Source: Hyphomicrobiales bacterium
Lineage (GTDB): Bacteria; Pseudomonadota; Alphaproteobacteria; Rhizobiales; S144-35
Direction of reading: 5' to 3'
DNA: 8,102 nucleotides
Assembly: GCA_015494185.1 (NCBI GenBank)
Contig: WGBT01000144.1
Location: 1-8,102, forward strand
In this document: positions 4,112 through 8,102 of the stretch, piece after piece
How positions within the stretch are numbered: the stretch's first letter is position 1
How the letters are laid out: each line of letters opens with the position of its first letter
The notes under the pieces: model-generated
Databases searched by the model: none
Told to the model about the DNA's origin: nothing
Seen by the model: the letters and a program-made list of their open reading frames with translations, nothing else
Position numbers and translations under genes: made by a program

Positions 4112-6292
4112 GTGAAACAAAGTCCAAGTCCCCATAAAGCCAAGCGTCCAATTCTTAGGACATTGGCAGCCGTGCTGATCCTGTTTTTATTAGGTGGTAT
4201 TGCCGTACACCAGTATCTTGGCGCAGAAAGATTGAAAACTTGGTGGACGCAAACGCTGCGATTTGCGGGCTTGCCAAACGATAACCAGATTGCAAATGGC
4301 AATAGTATCGAAAACACTCCCGCTGCCCGTGTCAGTTTGGGGCAACGTCTTTCCACCTATATTGATGATATTGCGGCTTCTGTAGATAAGATTACGACAT
4401 CGGCAACAGAAGCTTTGAAGAATGCGGGGGTAGATGTTGCGGGGTGGCGCAACCATCCAGAACAAGCGGGCGAGACGGTGCTCGCCAATGCCTCGTCTTC
4501 TAAGAGGGTTACAGATCCGAGGGATGAAATCCGTCATCAGGCAACGGAACAGGAGGGGGGCGCAACGAAGCAAGACCAAAAATTCTCCGTTAAGGTTTCC
4601 GATTATTCAAGCCGTGTTACTGAGACGGTGAAAACCACTTATAAATCTGCCGTTGAGGCGTTGTCCCGATCATTTGGTTTTGGAATGCATGGTGGTGATC
4701 GTGCTCGTGACCAAGCAGCAGAACAGCAAGCTTTGGTGCCTCAAGTGGAGGATCTCGCTCTTGATGCTGAACAGGATATAAGTGCCGCAACCCAGGTCGA
4801 TCGCGATGCGGATCGCAAGCTCAAGAGTGAGGGCACAACGGTTACGCCTGCCCCCTCGGCTTCTTCTGCGGATCCCGGCAATGCACAACCAAAACAGCAC
4901 GCAAAACCAGTGAAAATGGCACGGATATCTGAGCCCAAGTCCCCAGCGGCGCAAGCCCCTGTGCCACGTGGTCGGCGGCCAACCTTCAATGTCGTGAGCT
5001 TTGACGGCACGGGTGAGGGAGTGGCAGCGGGTGAAGCCGAGCCGAACTGGCAGGTCCACGTTGTTGCCAATGGGCAGACCATTGCCACAACCGATGTCGA
5101 TCAGCGCGGTCAGTGGGTGATCTTGTTTGACAGGCTGCTGAAACCTGGTGAGCACAAGTTGAAGCTCAAAGCCGTGGCCCCCAATGGCAGAGGCAGTTTG
5201 CTTTCGGCTCAGACGGTTGATGTGCGCTTTGCCAGCCAGCCTGATGGCCGTTACAGCCGGGAAACGCCATATGTCGCGATTTTGGAACCCAATAAGCCTG
5301 TCCGGGTGTTGCAAAAGCCGCGCCGTTTCAAAATGGTTCAGCGGCAAAACGGCAACAATATCTCGCCACCGCGCCAACAAGCTTCTGGCCAGGCCGTGGT
5401 GAAGGCTCGGCCTTCGGCTCAAACAACTCAAACAAAAGGTGCTGAACCTGCCAAAGCCAAGCCGGTTAGGGCTGAGCCGGTCATGAAAAGCGTCAAGACC
5501 GCCAGCAAACAACAACAGGCCAGGCTGGAAAAACGGATTGCTCAGTTGACGCCAAAGCCAACCCCAGAAAAACCAGAAAAGAATGCAGATCTGATCGAGG
5601 AGCGGCCCAATCCGCCGTCTTCTGTCACCAGAAAAGCAATTACCGAGAAAGCAGTTGCTGGAAAATCCGCTGAATTGATAAAGTCGGCTGCGCAGTCGAT
5701 GGCAGGACATGCTAAAGCAGCTGGTAAAGCTGCCATGAAAGCTGGTGATGTAACCATGGACAAGGCGCGCGAACTTGCGGGTAAAACCAAACAACAGCTT
5801 GCGCGCCTGTTGTCAGGCCAACACAAACCATCCGCTCGGCCGCAAAATAAAAGTTCTGCGGCTGTTGTTGCAGCACCTGCAGCCTTAGCGGAAGTTCCGC
5901 CACCTGTGAAGCGGGATCGTAGGCTGAAGCGTCAACCCGATGCCGATGCCAAAATACTGGCTAAGAGGACTGCTGCCATTAAACACCACAAAGCGGCAAG
6001 CATAAAACTTCCGAAACGAAATCCCCATTCGAGAGCACAAGTCAAACGGTTGGCGCAGAGCAACCGCGTTCCCAAAGTGGTTGTGGTTCGCCATGGCGAC
6101 AGTCTTTGGACCATTGCGCAAAAGATCTATGGTGACGGATCGAAATATAGATTGCTTTCAAAGGCCAATAATTTGAAAAAGCCTTATAAAATCTATCCTA
6201 AACAGGTGCTGAAGATTCCACGTCTTGCGCAAAATGATCAAATTGAGAGCACATCACGCAATCGGGCAAGGCGAAACAAGAAACACAGCTGA
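4112..6292 (+). CDS. Membrane-anchored envelope protein with Ig-like domain and C-terminal LysM
   Basis: The product has 726 residues from the GTG start. A basic N-terminus (HKAKRP) precedes one transmembrane helix at about 14-36, so the remainder should be periplasmic. Residues 40-290 are polar and low complexity (Ala, Ser, Glu, Lys, Thr). Residues 291-373 look like a bacterial Ig-like domain: FNVVSFDGTGEGVAAGEAEP, a W-x-V-H-V-V-A-N-G strand pair, then LLKPGEHKLKLKAV. Residues 374-655 are a long Lys/Ala/Pro/Gln-rich linker with an amphipathic Ala/Lys helix at about 517-569. Residues 656-703 are a LysM domain (VVVRHGDSLWTIAQKIYGDG through IYPKQVLKIP), which binds the N-acetylglucosamine-containing glycan of peptidoglycan. 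A strongly basic tail closes the protein. Ig plus C-terminal LysM is a common alphaproteobacterial architecture. No hydrolase domain is seen, so a scaffold or tethering role between inner membrane and wall is inferred. Confidence 0.9.
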   Translation: MKQSPSPHKAKRPILRTLAAVLILFLLGGIAVHQYLGAERLKTWWTQTLRFAGLPNDNQIANGNSIENTPAARVSLGQRLSTYIDDIAASVDKITTSATEALKNAGVDVAGWRNHPEQAGETVLANASSSKRVTDPRDEIRHQATEQEGGATKQDQKFSVKVSDYSSRVTETVKTTYKSAVEALSRSFGFGMHGGDRARDQAAEQQALVPQVEDLALDAEQDISAATQVDRDADRKLKSEGTTVTPAPSASSADPGNAQPKQHAKPVKMARISEPKSPAAQAPVPRGRRPTFNVVSFDGTGEGVAAGEAEPNWQVHVVANGQTIATTDVDQRGQWVILFDRLLKPGEHKLKLKAVAPNGRGSLLSAQTVDVRFASQPDGRYSRETPYVAILEPNKPVRVLQKPRRFKMVQRQNGNNISPPRQQASGQAVVKARPSAQTTQTKGAEPAKAKPVRAEPVMKSVKTASKQQQARLEKRIAQLTPKPTPEKPEKNADLIEERPNPPSSVTRKAITEKAVAGKSAELIKSAAQSMAGHAKAAGKAAMKAGDVTMDKARELAGKTKQQLARLLSGQHKPSARPQNKSSAAVVAAPAALAEVPPPVKRDRRLKRQPDADAKILAKRTAAIKHHKAASIKLPKRNPHSRAQVKRLAQSNRVPKVVVVRHGDSLWTIAQKIYGDGSKYRLLSKANNLKKPYKIYPKQVLKIPRLAQNDQIESTSRNRARRNKKHS

Positions 6293-6557
6293 CGGCTTTG
6301 GCCATAGGAGAGGACTGAACTCTTGCAAGGTTGAAGTGTTGTGGGGGGCGCTGAAGAGCCATCCTTTTGGTGAGTCTGAGAGAGCCGGCTTTTGCTGAGC
6401 CCGGGCAATTGAGACACCACGGGGCCCCATGGCACTTTGGCTGATCTTTGGGCTTCCTTAAGGCTTTCCGTACCCGTTGAAGGTCTTTTCACCTGTTTTC
6501 TGGAGCTGTGGCAACTCGGTGTCATGGGTTTTCACCTCATGAAATTCCGGCAGCATA

Positions 6558-6584
6558 TCATGGAAAACATCATGTCATGGAAAA
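6558..6584 (+). repeat. Direct repeat TCATGGAAAA, 17 bases apart
   Basis: TCATGGAAAA occurs at 6558-6567 and 6575-6584. Including the preceding bases the match is AT-x-TCATGGAAAA. It lies about 90 bases upstream of the hydrolase-fold gene and could be a pair of activator or repressor half-sites one and a half helical turns apart, or chance. Confidence 0.4.
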
Positions 6585-6660
6585 TCCGAGTTTCTTTTGA
6601 TGTCGGGGCATCGTAAAATGAGTAGACTTAGACCTGGACCTACACATTGTGTCAATTGGG

Positions 6661-6665
6661 GGAGG
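6661..6665 (+). promoter_or_regulatory. Shine-Dalgarno site that fixes the hydrolase-fold gene start
   Basis: GGAGG lies 7 bases before ATG at 6673. The in-frame GTG at 6649 is upstream of this site and is rejected as a start. Confidence 0.85.
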
Positions 6666-6672
6666 AAAGGAC

Positions 6673-7695
6673 ATGCAATCGGGCCAGAAGATGAGCATGG
6701 GCCAGCTTGTTGCCGCCAGCATGATATTAGGGCTGTCATGGTGGGGAAAGGCTGTTGCTGAAGAACGCCCCACAGGTTCTCTCACAGGCACCAATAAGCC
6801 CCCTGTTGTCAAGTCACTCCATCCTGCTGATACGGTAGTTGGCCGTGCCCGTGAAGCCCCAATCAACCCCCTTCCAGTCAAGGAAAAATTCTGGTGGGAT
6901 GAGGCTTGGTATGATCGCGGGCAATTACCGGTGCCGAAAAACTATGAAGTCATAAGCCGCGAGACCAGTTACATCAACAAGGCCGACGATACCGAGGTGC
7001 CCGCGATCATCTTCCGGCCGAAGAAGCCTGGTCGATATCCCGCCGTTTTGTTTCAACATGGCCGCCGGGGGCTTGATGATTTTGTCAAACGTTTGGCCAT
7101 TCGTATTGCTGCGCGTGGCTTTGTGGTTCTCGCGCCCAATGTTTTTGCGGCCCGATTTATCGACGATTTTCCCATTGAGCATCGGCCGGAGACCGAAACG
7201 GATGTTGCTGCAGGCATTGGCCACCTATTGTCATTGCCGGATGTCTCAACCCGTAAAGCCTGCCTTTATTCTCACACCCGGGGCGGCTATTATACATTGC
7301 AAGCGGCGGTGAAATATGGTCATCAGGATAAAGATGTTGCCTGTTATGTCTCCTTCTATCCGCATTGGCAAAATCCCAATGCTGCGGAGCCTTTGCAAGT
7401 TTATCGCTATGCGCCGGAGGTTGACCGGTTGAAAATTCCAACCCGGATTTTTATAGGAGAATATGAGCAATACCAACGCCGCCGCTCGATTGAGACGGCG
7501 GTGCAGTTTATGAAACAGGCCGGCCGCGATGTGCGGCTGATCATCTATCCTGGTGTGGGCCGCGGCTTCGATTTCCGCCCGCCCAATGTGCGCACTCTGG
7601 CCGATGATCTAGCGAGCAAAGATGCCAATATGCGCTCTGTTGTATTCATGAGAAAACATTTGGCTCCATGGGTGAAAACGCCGCCAACAAAGTGA
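6673..7695 (+). CDS. Secreted dienelactone hydrolase-fold protein, probably catalytically altered
   Basis: The product has 340 residues. Residues 1-29 look like a Sec signal peptide with likely cleavage after AVA (27-29). The mature part has an alpha/beta-hydrolase core of the dienelactone hydrolase (DLH) type: VPAIIFRPKKPGRYPAVLFQHG, then RGFVVLAPNVF, then a nucleophile-elbow region, and a C-terminal IYPGVGRGFDF strand-turn. In active DLH enzymes the elbow is G-x-C/S-x-G-G, the acid follows a late strand, and the base is the His of YPGAGHGF. Here the elbow reads SHTRGG (200-205), putting Thr202 at the nucleophile position; the acid region is GEYEQY (262-267), with Glu263 or Glu265 in place of Asp; and Arg297 replaces the His. 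The fold is confident but ordinary ester hydrolysis is doubtful. It lies in the same direction as the LysM gene and apaG but is separated from both, so it is probably its own unit. Confidence 0.85.
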   Translation: MQSGQKMSMGQLVAASMILGLSWWGKAVAEERPTGSLTGTNKPPVVKSLHPADTVVGRAREAPINPLPVKEKFWWDEAWYDRGQLPVPKNYEVISRETSYINKADDTEVPAIIFRPKKPGRYPAVLFQHGRRGLDDFVKRLAIRIAARGFVVLAPNVFAARFIDDFPIEHRPETETDVAAGIGHLLSLPDVSTRKACLYSHTRGGYYTLQAAVKYGHQDKDVACYVSFYPHWQNPNAAEPLQVYRYAPEVDRLKIPTRIFIGEYEQYQRRRSIETAVQFMKQAGRDVRLIIYPGVGRGFDFRPPNVRTLADDLASKDANMRSVVFMRKHLAPWVKTPPTK

Positions 7696-7806
7696 TTTGA
7701 ATTGGCAAGGGATATCAAGGGAGATGATGCTTGTATGAGCAATTTAGATTGCCTTAAGAAGTTTTAAGTTTGGGAATGAAGGCATGGGGGCTTGTGGTAA
7801 GGTGAT

Positions 7807-7812
7807 AGGAGG
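7807..7812 (+). promoter_or_regulatory. Shine-Dalgarno site of apaG
   Basis: AGGAGG lies 8 bases before ATG at 7821; it is the strongest SD in the window. The 125-base gap after the hydrolase-fold gene holds no clear terminator or -35/-10 pair. Confidence 0.85.
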
Positions 7813-7820
7813 CGAACAAT

Positions 7821-8102
7821 ATGGCGCGGAATTTTAGGGTACAAGATGCTTATGAAAAGGTGACGGTCACGGTAACGGGCACGATGATCAAGGTGCGCGC
7901 AATGCCAACCTATCTGGAAGATCAATCCTCGCCTGAAGACAGTTATTATGTCTGGGCCTATACGATCGAGATTGAAAATCATGGCACTGAGACCATCCGG
8001 TTGCGGTCTCGATTCTGGCGCATTACCGATGCCAATGGTCGGGTACAGGAAGTCTCAGGGATGGGCGTGGTTGGCGAACAGCCATTTATTGAACCTGGGG
8101 AC
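7821..8102 (+). CDS. apaG: ApaG protein, N-terminal part (cut by right window edge)
   Basis: There are 94 codons from ATG to the edge with no stop; the family is usually about 125-130 residues, so the last quarter is missing. The translation begins MARNFRVQDAYEKVTVTVTG. It carries the ApaG hallmarks in order: an early I-x-V-R-x-x-P-T-Y-L-E-D-Q-S-S-P stretch, YYVWAYTIEIENHG (an ApaG F/V-W-A-Y-x-I-x-I-x-N signature), TIRLRSRFWRITDANG, and EVSGMGVVGEQPFIEPG. ApaG folds as a fibronectin-III-like beta sandwich. It was named from the apaH operon and linked to cobalt/magnesium resistance in Salmonella (CorD), but its biochemical role is unsettled. In several alphaproteobacteria apaG lies near metZ and a dCTP deaminase gene, as I recall; that link is weaker here because about 5 kb separates apaG from the Dcd-like pair. 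Confidence 0.95.
   Translation, partial: MARNFRVQDAYEKVTVTVTGTMIKVRAMPTYLEDQSSPEDSYYVWAYTIEIENHGTETIRLRSRFWRITDANGRVQEVSGMGVVGEQPFIEPGD

Larger units (their letters stand above)
6293..6672. other. Intergenic region between the LysM and hydrolase-fold genes (380 bases)
   Basis: I find no supportable gene here. A 95-codon minus-strand ORF (6238-6525) overlaps the LysM 3' end, has no family signature and no SD, and is rejected. A 16-base GC-rich palindrome with one mismatched pair (CCACGGGGCCCCATGG, 6417-6432) has no T-run after it, so it is not a clear intrinsic terminator. A near-perfect direct repeat lies at 6558-6584. A promoter for the next gene is expected here but none stands out. Confidence 0.6.

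Noticed and set aside
4670..5794. 374-codon minus-strand ORF inside the LysM gene
   Set aside because: It is fully antisense to a well-supported gene, rich in Arg, Cys, Leu and His as typical of reverse-strand readings of Lys/Ala-rich coding sequence, and shows no domain or SD.
6417..6432. GC-rich palindrome as terminator of the LysM gene
   Set aside because: It lies about 125 bases after the stop and has no T-run; the perfect core is only GGGGCCCC.

Overview
This window looks like chromosomal DNA of an alphaproteobacterium of moderate GC content. The case rests on an ApaG protein, a DUF2157 membrane protein, an envelope protein with an Ig-like domain and a C-terminal LysM domain, and consistent Shine-Dalgarno (SD) sites. 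The species cannot be fixed from this sequence. There is no sign of rRNA, tRNA, insertion sequences, CRISPR or prophage structural genes.

Left part (1-3355, all genes on the minus strand): the N-terminal 132 codons of a DUF2157 multi-pass membrane protein run off the left edge, preceded by a possible 27-codon ORF. Next is a single-span membrane protein with a methionine-studded heptad coiled coil (634-1305). After a 343-base AT-rich gap with two inverted repeats comes a compact three-gene unit. In transcription order it holds a LOG-family nucleotide phosphoribohydrolase (3355 to 2738) and two tandem, diverged dCTP-deaminase-fold proteins (2712 to 2188 and 2191 to 1649). The two deaminase genes overlap by ATGA.

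Centre (3356-4111): a 756-base AT-rich divergent intergenic region separates the LOG unit from the plus-strand genes. It holds AT-rich inverted repeats, an 18-base tandem repeat and a few tiny candidate ORFs, but no convincing full gene.

Right part (4112-8102, all genes on the plus strand): a 726-residue membrane-anchored LysM protein; a 380-base gap; a secreted dienelactone-hydrolase-fold protein whose expected catalytic positions are substituted; and the first 94 codons of apaG, cut by the right edge.

The most interesting point is the tandem Dcd-like pair. One protein keeps the Lys-Ser-Ser and Arg motif but has Thr where the catalytic Glu belongs. The other keeps the Glu but has lost the Lys/Ser positions, the Asp of the DLRLG-type motif and the IDPG motif. 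Since Dcd active sites lie at subunit interfaces, the pair may form an obligate heteromer, or may have become nucleotide sensors. Their coupling to a LOG enzyme suggests a small nucleotide-handling operon.
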